Of a stretch of DNA of 31,771 nt, positions 7,976 to 16,107 are shown piece by piece. Under the pieces are notes generated by a model that was not told where the DNA came from, ran no database searches, and saw nothing but the letters and a program-made list of their open reading frames with translations. Numbering within the stretch: the first letter of the stretch is position 1; the number at the start of each line of letters is the position of its first letter. A program made the translations under genes and the position numbers. Source of the stretch: JAEXNA01 sp050486105. Lineage in GTDB: Bacteria; Vulcanimicrobiota; Xenobia; Xenobiales; JADMJV01. The stretch covers positions 1-31,771 of the forward strand of contig JBJHCR010000037.1 of the NCBI GenBank assembly GCA_050486105.1, written 5' to 3'.

Positions 7976-8139
7976 GCAATTTTTGCTGGCCGTCCTGAAA
8001 CCTAGATATCATCAGGGTTCCTGGGCCTTACGCATCAAGAAAGGAGCGGACTCCTGGTATCGAAAACGGTGCTCTTGAAGGCGTAGATTAGGCTCCTCTG
8101 ACCCTGGACGGCAATGGCAGGACACAAGGAGTTTTTTTT
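7976..8139 (+). promoter_or_regulatory. 5' leader of rpsL
   Basis: About 164 nt lie between the expected start and the rpsL ATG. A 5-bp hairpin AGGAG/CTCCT with a CGGA tetraloop sits at 8042-8055. CCTGA and TCAGG (around 7994-8016) can also pair. An ATG at 8114 opens an out-of-frame stretch without a good ribosome-binding site; I do not call it a gene. The rpsL Shine-Dalgarno AAGGAG (8126-8131) is separated from the ATG by eight T residues. The leader length is compatible with autogenous control by a ribosomal protein, but no known site is recognisable. Confidence 0.4.
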
Positions 8140-8559
8140 ATGCCCACCATCAATCAGTTGGTGCGAAAAGGCCGGAAAGTGCAGAAGCGAAAGAGCAAGG
8201 CTCCGGCACTTCAGGTTCGATACAATTCGCTCAAATCGAAGACCATTCGCAACCGAAAGGGTTCCCCGCAGAAGCGGGGAGTCTGTACTCAAGTCAAGAC
8301 CGTGACTCCGAAAAAGCCGAACTCTGCGCTGCGAAAAGTTGCCAGGGTCAGGTTGACCAATGGTATTGAAGTGACCGCTTACATCGGAGGTGTGGGGCAT
8401 AACCTTCAGGAGCACTCCGTTGTTCTGATCCGTGGCGGTCGTGTCAAGGACCTTCCCGGTGTGCGATACCACATCGTGCGAGGGACTTTGGATACCGCTG
8501 GTGTGGCGAATCGTCGCCAGGGTCGCTCAAAATACGGCGCCAAGCGTCCCAAGTCTTAG
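8140..8559 (+). CDS. rpsL: 30S ribosomal protein S12
   Basis: The protein has 139 residues and an AAGGAG Shine-Dalgarno. It belongs to the decoding centre. TPKKPNSALRKVARVRL and GGRVKDLPGVRYH, where streptomycin-resistance changes and beta-methylthiolation occur, are intact. A loop of about 14 residues (VRYNSLKSKTIRNR) precedes SPQKRGVCT. It matches the long S12 form known from Firmicutes rather than the short proteobacterial and cyanobacterial form. The usual AYIPG is AYIGG here. It is the first gene of the str cluster. Confidence 0.98.
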   Translation: MPTINQLVRKGRKVQKRKSKAPALQVRYNSLKSKTIRNRKGSPQKRGVCTQVKTVTPKKPNSALRKVARVRLTNGIEVTAYIGGVGHNLQEHSVVLIRGGRVKDLPGVRYHIVRGTLDTAGVANRRQGRSKYGAKRPKS

Positions 8560-8584
8560 TGTCTGTTAGGTTAAGGAGTTAAGT

Positions 8585-9055
8585 ATGTCGAGAAAAGGAC
8601 CAGCCCCGAAAAGGGCCATCATTCCCGATCCCAGGTTCAACAATCTTCGATTGGCGAAGTTTATGAATATGCTGATGCGTGGAGGCAAGAAGGGCTTGGC
8701 GGAACGTATCGTGTACGGTGCGCTCGACCTGGTCTCCCAGAGAACCGGGAAAGACCCTCTGACGGTTTTCCACGAAGCCATGGATAAAGCGACTCCTTTG
8801 GTTGAGGTTCGAGCTCGCCGGGTTGGTGGGGCAACTTATCAGGTGCCTGTCGAGGTGCGCCCCGAGCGCCGAAACTCGCTGGCAATGCGATGGATCATCA
8901 ATGGTGCTCGAAATCGTTCTGGGCGGACTATGGTGGAGCGTCTAGCTAGTGAATTGGCTGATGCTTCTCAGGGTGTCGGAGCTGCGGTCAAGAAGAAGGA
9001 AGATACTCACCGCATGGCCGAGGCCAACAAGGCTTTCGCTCACTATAAATGGTAG
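8585..9055 (+). CDS. rpsG: 30S ribosomal protein S7
   Basis: The protein has 156 residues, the normal length for the family, and starts 25 nt after rpsL with AAGGAG 5 nt before the ATG. S7 nucleates assembly of the 30S head and contacts the E-site tRNA. RRVGGATYQVPVEVRPERR and the C-terminal RMAEANKAFAHYKW are canonical. In E. coli S7 controls this operon from a structure between rpsL and rpsG; the 25-nt gap here is too short and shows no hairpin, so any such control must lie elsewhere. Confidence 0.98.
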   Translation: MSRKGPAPKRAIIPDPRFNNLRLAKFMNMLMRGGKKGLAERIVYGALDLVSQRTGKDPLTVFHEAMDKATPLVEVRARRVGGATYQVPVEVRPERRNSLAMRWIINGARNRSGRTMVERLASELADASQGVGAAVKKKEDTHRMAEANKAFAHYKW

Positions 9056-9081
9056 TCAGCGGTCTGTAAGGAGTAATCCCT

Positions 9082-11181
9082 GTGGCTCAGGACACGGGTT
9101 CGATCCCCCTCTCTAAGTTTCGCAATATTGGTATTGCTGCTCATATCGATGCCGGCAAGACGACCACTACGGAAAGAATTCTGTTCTATACCGGCGTGGT
9201 TCATCGAGTCGGCGAGGTGCATGAGGGAAATGCTACCATGGATTGGATGATCCAGGAGAAGGAGCGGGGGATCACCATCACTTCGGCGGTCACGACGGCG
9301 GTCTGGAAGGATCACTGTGTCAACATTATTGATACTCCCGGCCACGTGGATTTCACCGTCGAGGTCGAGCGCTCCCTCCGGGTGCTCGATGGAGGTGTTT
9401 TCGTGTTTTGTGCTGTGGGTGGAGTCCAGCCACAGTCCGAGACCGTTTGGCGTCAGGCTAACAGCTATCGTGTCCCTCGGGTGGCTTTTGTCAACAAGAT
9501 GGATCGGACCGGAGCAAACTTCTTCGGAGTGGTCGAAAAGATTGTTGAGCGCCTTGGGGCTAAAGCGGTGCCGGTTCAGATTCCCCTTGGGGAAGAAGAG
9601 AAGTTTTCTGGGGTCATCGATTTGTTGACCATGAAGGCTGTCGTATATCGCGACGACTCTGGTTCGGATTTCGAAACCGTGGACATCCCTGCCGAGCATC
9701 AGGCTCGCGCTTCTGAGTGGCGAGAGAAGATGGTCGAGGCTGCTGCTGAAGCCGACGACGAGTTGATGACGGTCTATCTGGAGACCGGAGAGTTGTCCGT
9801 GGAGCAGGTCCGGGCAGGGTTGCGAAAGTTGACGCTGGCTATCGAGGTCGTTCCGGTCTTTTGTGGTTCAGCCTTTAAGAATAAAGGGGTGCAACCGCTG
9901 CTTGACGGGGTGGTTGACTATCTGCCTGCGCCCACGGATTTGCCTCCGGTGAAGGGGGTGCATCCCCACACTGGAGCGGAGCTTGAACGAGTCAGCGATG
10001 TGAGTCAGCCGGCGTCGGCTTTAGTTTTCAAAATTATGACGGATTCGTTCGTTGGTCGCTTGTCTTTTGTGCGAGTTTACAGCGGAAGCCTGAAGAAGGG
10101 CGTCGCTGTGGAGAATACCACCAAGGGCAAGAAAGAGCGCATCGGTCGCTTGATGAAGATGCATGCCGATCGTCGCGAGGACGTGGATGAGCTTCGCGCA
10201 GGGGAGCTGGGGGCCGTGGTTGGGCTGAAGACTTCGAGCACCGGTGATACCTTGGCGGAGATCGCTCACCCCATCCTCTTGGAGAAAATCTTGTTTCCGG
10301 ATCCGGTGATCTCGGTAGCCATCGAGCCTAAAACAAAGGCGGATCAAGACAAGATGGGCTTGGCCTTGGCTAAGCTCGGTGATGAGGACCCCACCTTTGT
10401 GACCAGCACCAATGAAGAGACCGGGCAGACCATGATCGCCGGAATGGGCGAATTGCATCTCGAGATCATCGTCGATCGCCTCTTGCGCGAGTTCAACGTA
10501 GGTGCTAATGTAGGGCGCCCGCAGGTTGCGTACAAAGAAGCCTTCGGGACGGCTACTAAGGTGGAAGGACGATTTGTTCGCCAGACCGGTGGGCGAGGTC
10601 AATTCGGTCACGTGTGGATCGAAGTCCGACCCCTTGACGCCGGAGAAGGGTTCAAGTTTAACAATAGGATTGTAGGTGGCGTTATCCCCAAGGAGTACAT
10701 CCCGGCCGTCGAGGTTGGGGTGAAGGAGGGGTTGACAGCCGGCACTCTGTCGGGTTATCCCGTAGTGGATGTGGAAGTCTCCCTAGTAGATGGGTCCTTC
10801 CACACTGTTGATTCTTCGGAGATGGCCTTTCGCATCGCAGGTTCTTTGGCGATCAAAGAAGCTATGAGGCAGGGGGAGTGTTACCTGAAGGAGCCTGTGA
10901 TGTCAGTCGAGGTCGTTGTTCCAGAGGACAATCTGGGGGACGTAATTGGAGATCTGAACGGGCGACGAGGAGAGATTAGTGGAATGGAAGCCGTGCCAGG
11001 CGGTTCCCGGTTGGTGAAAGGCTTTGTTCCACTTTCAGAAATGTTTGGTTATTCGACGACGCTGCGTTCGCGCACCCAGGGTCGAGGTACCTATTCGATG
11101 GAGTTCGCCAAGTATGAAGGCGTTCCGAAATCGATTCAAGAGGAGATCATCGCCCGCGTGAGCGGAAAAGTGATCGTCTGA
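9082..11181 (+). CDS. fusA: Elongation factor G
   Basis: The GTPase has 699 residues and drives translocation. It starts at GTG (9082) after TAAGGAG; the N-terminus MAQDTGSIPLSKFRNIGIAAHIDAG fits the family. G1 AHIDAGKTT, switch II DTPGHVDF and NKMDR of the G domain are present. ETGQTMIAGMGELHLEI (domain III) and the domain IV stretch GGRGQFGHVWIEV are also present. It has no obvious truncation and is of the ordinary EF-G length. It lies 26 nt after rpsG and 62 nt before tuf. Confidence 0.98.
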   Translation: MAQDTGSIPLSKFRNIGIAAHIDAGKTTTTERILFYTGVVHRVGEVHEGNATMDWMIQEKERGITITSAVTTAVWKDHCVNIIDTPGHVDFTVEVERSLRVLDGGVFVFCAVGGVQPQSETVWRQANSYRVPRVAFVNKMDRTGANFFGVVEKIVERLGAKAVPVQIPLGEEEKFSGVIDLLTMKAVVYRDDSGSDFETVDIPAEHQARASEWREKMVEAAAEADDELMTVYLETGELSVEQVRAGLRKLTLAIEVVPVFCGSAFKNKGVQPLLDGVVDYLPAPTDLPPVKGVHPHTGAELERVSDVSQPASALVFKIMTDSFVGRLSFVRVYSGSLKKGVAVENTTKGKKERIGRLMKMHADRREDVDELRAGELGAVVGLKTSSTGDTLAEIAHPILLEKILFPDPVISVAIEPKTKADQDKMGLALAKLGDEDPTFVTSTNEETGQTMIAGMGELHLEIIVDRLLREFNVGANVGRPQVAYKEAFGTATKVEGRFVRQTGGRGQFGHVWIEVRPLDAGEGFKFNNRIVGGVIPKEYIPAVEVGVKEGLTAGTLSGYPVVDVEVSLVDGSFHTVDSSEMAFRIAGSLAIKEAMRQGECYLKEPVMSVEVVVPEDNLGDVIGDLNGRRGEISGMEAVPGGSRLVKGFVPLSEMFGYSTTLRSRTQGRGTYSMEFAKYEGVPKSIQEEIIARVSGKVIV

Positions 11182-11200
11182 GATCGAACAAAAGTAAGGT

Positions 11201-11216
11201 CGGCCGTCGGTGGCCG
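11201..11216 (+). other. Stem-loop in the fusA-tuf gap
   Basis: CGGCC (11201-11205) pairs with GGCCG (11212-11216) around GTCGGT. It has no T-run, so it is more likely an mRNA processing or stability element than a terminator. The tuf Shine-Dalgarno (ACGGAGG) follows it. Confidence 0.35.
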
Positions 11217-11243
11217 TTAAGAAAGGAAACGGAGGCTAAAAAT

Positions 11244-12446
11244 ATGGCCAAAGAAAAATTCGTACGGAATAAACCGCACGTGAATATCGGTACTATCGGT
11301 CACGTCGACCACGGTAAGACCACGTTGACGGCTGCCATTATGGCAACCCTGGCATCGGCCGGGCAGGCAAAGAAAATGAACGTCGATGACATCGATGCTG
11401 CTCCTGAAGAAAAGGAGCGCGGCATCACCATCGCTATCGCTCACGTGGAGTACGAGACGGAAAAGCGGCACTACGCTCACGTGGACTGCCCTGGTCACGC
11501 GGACTACATCAAGAACATGATCACTGGGGCTGCCCAGATGGACGGCGCGATCTTGGTGGTCTCGGCAACCGATGGTCCTATGCCTCAGACCCGAGAGCAC
11601 ATCTTGCTCGCGCGTCAGGTGAATGTGCCTTACGTGGTGGTTTTCTTGAACAAGATCGATATGATGGATGACCCCGAGTTGGTGGAACTCGTTGAGATGG
11701 AAGTTCGTGAACTTCTTGACAGCTACGAGTTTCCTGGAGATGACACTCCGGTTATCGCCGGCTCCGCTCTCAAGGCGCTGGAGTCGGAAGACGGCTCTAG
11801 GGACAATGAATGGGCAGGAAAGATCTGGGAATTGATGGATGCCGTCGATGCCTATATTCCTGACCCGGTTCGCCCCGTGGACAAGCCTTTCTTGATGCCT
11901 ATTGAAGACGTTTTCACCATCACTGGTCGCGGTACCGTCGGCACTGGTCGTGTCGAGCGTGGCATCGTTAAGACCGGTGAGGAAGTCGAGATCGTCGGTC
12001 TGACCGAGAAGACTCGCAAAGTGACTGTGACCGGCGTAGAGATGTTCCGCAAGATTCTTGATGAGGGTCAGGCCGGCGACAACGTGGGCGTTCTTCTTCG
12101 AGGAGTTGAGCGGAAAGACTTGTTCCGGGGTCAGGTTTTGGCTAAGCCCGGTTCCATTAAGCCGCACACCACTTTCCAGTGTGAGGTCTACATCTTGTCC
12201 AAGGACGAGGGTGGAAGACACACTCCCTTCTTCAAGGGTTACCGTCCTCAGTTCTACTTCCGGACCACGGACATCACCGGTGAGGTTTTCTTGCCGGAAG
12301 GCACCGAGATGGTGATGCCTGGCGACAATATTCATCTCAAGGTGAAGTTGATCGACAACATCGCTCTAGAAGTTGGACTGCGCTTCGCTATCCGCGAGGG
12401 TGGTCGAACTGTGGGCGCCGGCGTTATCACCGAGATCGTCGAGTAG
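11244..12446 (+). CDS. tuf: Elongation factor Tu
   Basis: The protein has 400 residues and delivers aminoacyl-tRNA to the ribosome. GHVDHGKTT, DCPGHADYIKNMI and NKIDMMDD mark the G domain. Domains II and III are complete, with GRGTVGTGRVERG and the end RTVGAGVITEIVE. Switch I reads ERGITIAIAHVEYE rather than the common ARGITINTAHVEYE, a variant also seen in other phyla. A short acidic loop (SEDGSRDNE, about 190-199) is of ordinary size. Only one tuf copy is visible here. Confidence 0.98.
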   Translation: MAKEKFVRNKPHVNIGTIGHVDHGKTTLTAAIMATLASAGQAKKMNVDDIDAAPEEKERGITIAIAHVEYETEKRHYAHVDCPGHADYIKNMITGAAQMDGAILVVSATDGPMPQTREHILLARQVNVPYVVVFLNKIDMMDDPELVELVEMEVRELLDSYEFPGDDTPVIAGSALKALESEDGSRDNEWAGKIWELMDAVDAYIPDPVRPVDKPFLMPIEDVFTITGRGTVGTGRVERGIVKTGEEVEIVGLTEKTRKVTVTGVEMFRKILDEGQAGDNVGVLLRGVERKDLFRGQVLAKPGSIKPHTTFQCEVYILSKDEGGRHTPFFKGYRPQFYFRTTDITGEVFLPEGTEMVMPGDNIHLKVKLIDNIALEVGLRFAIREGGRTVGAGVITEIVE

Positions 12447-12460
12447 CCCTCGATTGGGTG

Positions 12461-12494
12461 GGCGAGTCCCGGCCGTTGCTGGTCGGGACTCGCC
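12461..12494 (+). terminator. Strong stem-loop between tuf and rpsJ (attenuator-like)
   Basis: GGCGAGTCCCGGCC (12461-12474) pairs with GGTCGGGACTCGCC (12481-12494) over 14 bp with one G-U, and the loop is GTTGCT. Only TCTT follows, so full termination is unlikely. The rpsJ Shine-Dalgarno AGGAG begins 4 to 5 nt downstream. It may reduce transcription between the abundant EF-Tu message and the S10 genes, or serve as a binding or processing site. Confidence 0.6.
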
Positions 12495-12509
12495 TCTTAG
12501 GAGCACTAA

Positions 12510-12821
12510 ATGGCTAAGCAGAGAATTAGAATTAAACTGAAGGCTTACGAGCACGCTATCCTGGATGAGTCGGCTGAGAAGATCGTGCAGATCGCTCAGC
12601 AGACTGGGGCTGCGATTTCGGGTCCCGTCCCTCTTCCTACGGTGAAGAACAGGTACTGTGTGCTGCGCGGTCCTCACGTGGACAAGAAGTCTCGTGAACA
12701 CTTTGAGATTCGCACCCATAAGAGGCTGATCGACATCTATTTCGATCCCTCCCAAAAGACCATCGAGCAGTTGATGCGCGTCGACTTGCCCGCTGGCGTT
12801 GATATAGAAATTAAGGGCTAG
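12510..12821 (+). CDS. rpsJ: 30S ribosomal protein S10
   Basis: The protein has 103 residues, a typical length. S10 belongs to the 30S head and, as NusE, to transcription antitermination complexes. KQRIRIKLKAYEH, GPVPLPT and EIRTHKRLIDI are conserved family segments. AGGAG precedes the ATG. It follows the tuf hairpin, so S10 synthesis is open to separate adjustment from EF-Tu. Confidence 0.98.
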   Translation: MAKQRIRIKLKAYEHAILDESAEKIVQIAQQTGAAISGPVPLPTVKNRYCVLRGPHVDKKSREHFEIRTHKRLIDIYFDPSQKTIEQLMRVDLPAGVDIEIKG

Positions 12822-12858
12822 GCAGCGCTGATTAAGCGGCTGTCAGAGGAGTAGTAAG

Positions 12859-13479
12859 ATGCAGGCGATTCTAGGACGCAAATTAGGGATGACGCAGATC
12901 TTCAATGATCTTGGGGATATTGTTCCTGTCACTGTCATTGAGGCAGGGCCTTGTCCTGTTGTTCAGCGCAAGACTTTGGAGAAGGACGGCTATTGCGCTG
13001 TTCAGATCGGCTTTGATGAGGTCAAAGAGAAGGCCTTGAATCGTCCTGAACGGGGGCACCTTGCCAAGCACGGGGCTCCCCTGCTTCGTCGAATCCAAGA
13101 AATTCGGGTCGACGACTCGAGTCAGGTTTCCGATGAGATTCGAGTGGACGTTTTCGAAGCTGGTCAGAAAGTTGATGTTTCTGGGGTTTCCAAGGGTAAG
13201 GGTTTTGCCGGGGTTATGAAACGACACAACTTTGGTGGCGCGCCGGCGAGTCACGGTATTTCTAAGATCCACCGGATGCCGAACTCGAACGGTTCAGTGG
13301 ATGCTGCTCGAGTTTTCAAGGGCAAGAAAGGCCCTGGGCAGATGGGGAACAAGAACGTGACCAGCCTTGGCCTTGAGGTGGCTAAAGTCGATTCAGAGAA
13401 GAATCTCCTTCTCATACGAGGGGCGGTTCCTGGGCCTCGTGGCGGAATCGTACTGATCAGGAAGTCGGTAAAGGGATAG
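12859..13479 (+). CDS. rplC: 50S ribosomal protein L3
   Basis: The protein has 206 residues, and GAGGAG lies just upstream of the ATG. L3 is an early assembly protein whose central loop reaches the peptidyl-transferase centre. ILGRKLGMTQIF, GKGFAGVMKRHNFGG and the loop around VFKGKKGPGQMGNKNVT are present. The loop upstream of it reads NSNGSVDAARVFKG rather than the common GSIG...P-rich form, a modest divergence. It runs to 3 nt from rplD. Confidence 0.97.
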   Translation: MQAILGRKLGMTQIFNDLGDIVPVTVIEAGPCPVVQRKTLEKDGYCAVQIGFDEVKEKALNRPERGHLAKHGAPLLRRIQEIRVDDSSQVSDEIRVDVFEAGQKVDVSGVSKGKGFAGVMKRHNFGGAPASHGISKIHRMPNSNGSVDAARVFKGKKGPGQMGNKNVTSLGLEVAKVDSEKNLLLIRGAVPGPRGGIVLIRKSVKG

Positions 13480-13482
13480 CAA

Positions 13483-14109
13483 ATGCCAAAGTTAGCACTA
13501 CACAATATGGAAGGTAAGGTCGTCGGCGATCTGGACCTCTCGAACGAGGTCTTCGACGTGCCTTACAATGAAGGCTTGGTTCATCAGATCTTTCTCGGCC
13601 TGATGGCTAACAAGCGAAGAGGCACTCACCACACCAAGACCCGAGGTGAAGTTCGCGGTGGGGGTCGCAAGCCCCACCGGCAGAAGGGCACCGGAATGGC
13701 TCGTCACGGAAGCCGGAGATCTCCGATCTTTCGTGGGGGTGGAATAACCTTCGGTCCGAGACCTCGGAGCTACAATCAGGTGTTGCCCAAGAAGATGCGC
13801 CAAGGCGCCATGCGTTGCGCTCTGTCTCAGCGCCTTCGAGAGGAAAACCTGACTGCGCTTTCAGAGTTGCAGATGTCAGAGTTTAAGACTCGGCGAATCA
13901 TTTCGATGTTCGAAGGGCTCAAGCTCGACACTCGCAAGACTCTGCTGGTGCTGGATGCTCCCGATAAATTCGTGGAAAAGTCGGCCTCGAACATTCCTGG
14001 GCTGAACGTGGTCCAGGTCGCGACCCTCAATCTGGTGGACTTGCTCAAGGCGGATCGCCTAGTGGCCACTAAGGGGGCTTTAGAGAAGATTCAGGAGACT
14101 TTATCATGA
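13483..14109 (+). CDS. rplD: 50S ribosomal protein L4
   Basis: The protein has 208 residues. The ribosome-binding site AAGGGA lies in the end of rplC, only 3 nt separate the genes, and translation is probably coupled. The exit-tunnel loop is recognisable: TRGEVRGGGRKPHRQKGTG, then SRRSPIFRGGGITFGPRPRSY. MARHGS replaces the common RARAGS, so one loop arginine is Met here. In E. coli L4 represses the S10 operon; no matching leader is evident beyond the tuf-rpsJ hairpin. Confidence 0.97.
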   Translation: MPKLALHNMEGKVVGDLDLSNEVFDVPYNEGLVHQIFLGLMANKRRGTHHTKTRGEVRGGGRKPHRQKGTGMARHGSRRSPIFRGGGITFGPRPRSYNQVLPKKMRQGAMRCALSQRLREENLTALSELQMSEFKTRRIISMFEGLKLDTRKTLLVLDAPDKFVEKSASNIPGLNVVQVATLNLVDLLKADRLVATKGALEKIQETLS

Positions 14110-14444
14110 CAAACAAAGTTCCAAGCACCGTTGCTGACCTGAGGGGGCTGACCTATCGCGAAGTCCTCATTCGTCCTCTGATCACCGAGAAGAGTATGGC
14201 TCAGGTTGGTGGCGGTAAGTATACTTTTCAAGTCCATCCTAAGGCCACCAAGATTCAGATCAGGGATGCGGTGGAGCGACTTTTCGGAGTCAAGGTCCTG
14301 AGGATCACCACTGGAAAGAACCCGGGGAAGCTGCGCAGGCGTGGCAAGACCAGCGGCTACACTGCTACCAAGCGGAAAGCCACCGTCACCTTGCGACCGG
14401 GCGACCAAATCGAGATCGGCGGTACACCCCTCTTCGAGGTGTAG
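14106..14444 (+). CDS. rplW: 50S ribosomal protein L23
   Basis: The protein has 112 residues and overlaps the rplD stop as ATGA, so translational coupling is likely. L23 lines the tunnel exit and docks trigger factor and SRP. YREVLIRPLITEKS and the RRRGKTSGYTATKRKATVTL segment are family hallmarks. About 18 residues (MTNKVPSTVADLRGLT) precede the usual start, a longer N-terminus than in most bacteria. The ATGA overlap supports this start. Confidence 0.96.
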   Translation: MTNKVPSTVADLRGLTYREVLIRPLITEKSMAQVGGGKYTFQVHPKATKIQIRDAVERLFGVKVLRITTGKNPGKLRRRGKTSGYTATKRKATVTLRPGDQIEIGGTPLFEV

Positions 14445-14589
14445 CGAGACGGCTTCGGCCTCTCGTTGTCGGTCCATCGGGCTTCCCGTAAAGTTAAGGA
14501 CCGTCAAAAAACAGCCCATTGGGCTTGACCTTTTGGCGTCCGCCTGGTAAAAAGAGCGGACGTTTCAGTTTTAGAGAAGGAATCAGATT
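14445..14589 (+). promoter_or_regulatory. Hairpin-packed gap between rplW and rplB
   Basis: This 145-nt gap is the longest inside the supercluster. Four stem-loops follow in series: 14445-14465 (CGAGA/TCTCG plus GGC-TTCG-GCC, a UUCG tetraloop); 14470-14503 (CGGTCC/GGACCG); 14513-14525 (AGCCC/GGGCT); and 14537-14562 (CGTCCGC/GCGGACG, 12-nt loop), the last followed by TTTCAGTTTT. A weak promoter-like pair, TTGACC (14525-14530) and TAAAAA (14548-14553), with a 17-bp spacer, overlaps the last two. An attenuator, a processing site or an internal promoter are all possible. Confidence 0.5.
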
Positions 14590-15414
14590 ATGCCTACCCG
14601 CAAGTTCAATCCGACAAGTGCCGGACGACGCCACATGAGTGTCGTGGACTTCGCAGAGATCACCTCGAGCGAGCCGGAAAAAAGTCTTCTTCGCCCTTTG
14701 AAGAAGAGTGGCGGCCGCAATGCTCAAGGCCGCATCACTTCCAGACACCGAGGCGGTGGTCACAAGCGCCGCTACAGGGTGATCGACTGGAAGCGCGATA
14801 AAGATGGGGTTCCCGCTAAGGTGCACTCCATCCAATACGACCCGAACCGTTCGGGGCATATCGCCCTGTTGCACTACGCTGATGGAGAGAAACGCTATAT
14901 GCTGGCTCCAGTAGGGCTGAAGGTCGGGGGAGTGGTCTACAGTGGTGAAGGGTCGGATATCAAGATTGGCAATTGTCTGCCGCTCTCCAGTATTCCGGTT
15001 GGAACCCAGGTTCACGCGATCGAACTCAAGCCCGGAAAAGGAGCACAGATGGCAAGGTCGGCTGGTGCTTCGGCCCAGTTGATGGCTAAAGAGGGCAAGC
15101 ACGCCTATCTTCGTCTGCCGTCGGGAGAGGTTCGTTTGGTTCTGGTGACCTGTCGGGCCGTGGTCGGGCAAGTTGGGAATGTGGACCACGAGAACCAGCA
15201 GATCGGCAAGGCTGGTAGGACCCGATGGAAGGGTCAGCGGGGCCGGATTCGTGGTGTTGCCACTAATCCGTGCGACCACCCCCACGGTGGTGGTGAAGCT
15301 CGCTCGACTCCTGGTCGCCCGAGTAGTACTCCCTGGGGCAAGCCGGCCCTGGGCCTGAGGACTCGCAAGAAGAAATCCAGCGACCGGTTGATCATCCGGC
15401 GGCGTAAGAAGTAG
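14590..15414 (+). CDS. rplB: 50S ribosomal protein L2
   Basis: The protein has 274 residues, with AAGGA before the ATG. L2 bridges the subunits and is needed for peptidyl transfer. GRNAQGRITSRHRGGGHKR and the C-terminal NPCDHPHGGGEARS are recognisable, and the critical histidine of the DHPHGGG motif (His230) is kept. Around it the nearly invariant AMNPVDHPHGGGEG reads ATNPCDHPHGGGEA, three unusual substitutions. The gene lies after the hairpin-rich gap and starts a tight run that continues to rplX. Confidence 0.97.
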   Translation: MPTRKFNPTSAGRRHMSVVDFAEITSSEPEKSLLRPLKKSGGRNAQGRITSRHRGGGHKRRYRVIDWKRDKDGVPAKVHSIQYDPNRSGHIALLHYADGEKRYMLAPVGLKVGGVVYSGEGSDIKIGNCLPLSSIPVGTQVHAIELKPGKGAQMARSAGASAQLMAKEGKHAYLRLPSGEVRLVLVTCRAVVGQVGNVDHENQQIGKAGRTRWKGQRGRIRGVATNPCDHPHGGGEARSTPGRPSSTPWGKPALGLRTRKKKSSDRLIIRRRKK

Positions 15415-15426
15415 GAGAGGTAGCAA

Positions 15427-15714
15427 GTGTCGCGTTCGATTAAAAAAGGTCCCTACGTGGACCGAAACCTTTATGTTAAAATCCTCAAGCTCAATGAGGG
15501 CGGGGAAAAGAAGGTCGTGAAGACCTGGGCCAGGGCATGCACCATTTTTCCGGAGATGGTAGGGCATACTGTCGCGATCCACGATGGACGTAAGCACGTC
15601 CCGATCTATATCAGCGAAGATATGGTGGGGCACAAGCTCGGTGAGTTTGCTATGACTCGTCTGTATCGAGGTCATGCTGGCGGCAAGAACGAGAAGAAGA
15701 GTAAGCGAAAATAG
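15427..15714 (+). CDS. rpsS: 30S ribosomal protein S19
   Basis: The protein has 95 residues and starts at GTG; GGAGAGG overlaps the rplB stop. S19 pairs with S13 in the 30S head. SRSIKKGPYVDRNL, IFPEMVGHTVAIHDGRKHVPIYI and the basic tail are canonical. The gap to rplB is 12 nt. Confidence 0.97.
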   Translation: MSRSIKKGPYVDRNLYVKILKLNEGGEKKVVKTWARACTIFPEMVGHTVAIHDGRKHVPIYISEDMVGHKLGEFAMTRLYRGHAGGKNEKKSKRK

Positions 15715-15726
15715 GAGCTTTGCAAG

Positions 15727-16107
15727 ATGGGAAAAGGGAAAGCGTCAAAACAGCCCCCCGAGGTTCAGGTCAGAGCAGTGGCTCGCTATATTAGAACTTC
15801 GCCGCGCAAATTGCGTCTGGTGGCCGACCTCATCCGAGGTCGGAGCGCTCAGGATGCCTGGAATATTTTGGAGTTCACTCCTAAGCGTGCAGCTGGTCCA
15901 CTCAAGAAAGTGTTGGAGTCGGCTATCGCAAATGCGCGGCATAACAACCAGTTGGAGCCTGAAATGTTGAATGTCTATACCGTCATGATTGACGAGGGAC
16001 CAACGATGAAGCGGTTCACTCCTCGAGCACGAGGTCGAGCCAGCTCTATCCATAAGCGCACTAGTCATATCACTGTCGTGGTGGCACCGAAAGGGGAGGC
16101 TCTCTAA
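15727..16107 (+). CDS. rplV: 50S ribosomal protein L22
   Basis: The protein has 126 residues, slightly longer than the usual 110 because of an N-terminal extension rich in Lys, Gln and Pro. L22 lines the exit tunnel. RTSPRKLRLVADLIRG and the beta-hairpin MKRFTPRARGRASSIHKRTSHITVVV are clear. TAGGAG overlapping the rpsS stop is its Shine-Dalgarno. Confidence 0.97.
   Translation: MGKGKASKQPPEVQVRAVARYIRTSPRKLRLVADLIRGRSAQDAWNILEFTPKRAAGPLKKVLESAIANARHNNQLEPEMLNVYTVMIDEGPTMKRFTPRARGRASSIHKRTSHITVVVAPKGEAL

Noticed and set aside
8132..8139. T8 run between Shine-Dalgarno and ATG of rpsL as a phase-variable tract
   Set aside because: Switching off an essential gene is implausible, and an 8-nt spacer is simply optimal spacing.
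7873..8139. Riboswitch in the rpsL leader
   Set aside because: The hairpins are small and match no riboswitch architecture that I know.
8114..8305. Small open frame starting in the rpsL leader
   Set aside because: It overlaps rpsL out of frame, has no good ribosome-binding site and no similarity that I recognise.
11217..12335. 372-codon minus-strand open frame opposite tuf
   Set aside because: It is a shadow of EF-Tu coding sequence with His/Asp-rich low-information translation.
14494..15675. 393-codon minus-strand open frame opposite rplB and rpsS
   Set aside because: It spans two conserved genes and their gap in antisense and has no recognisable domain.
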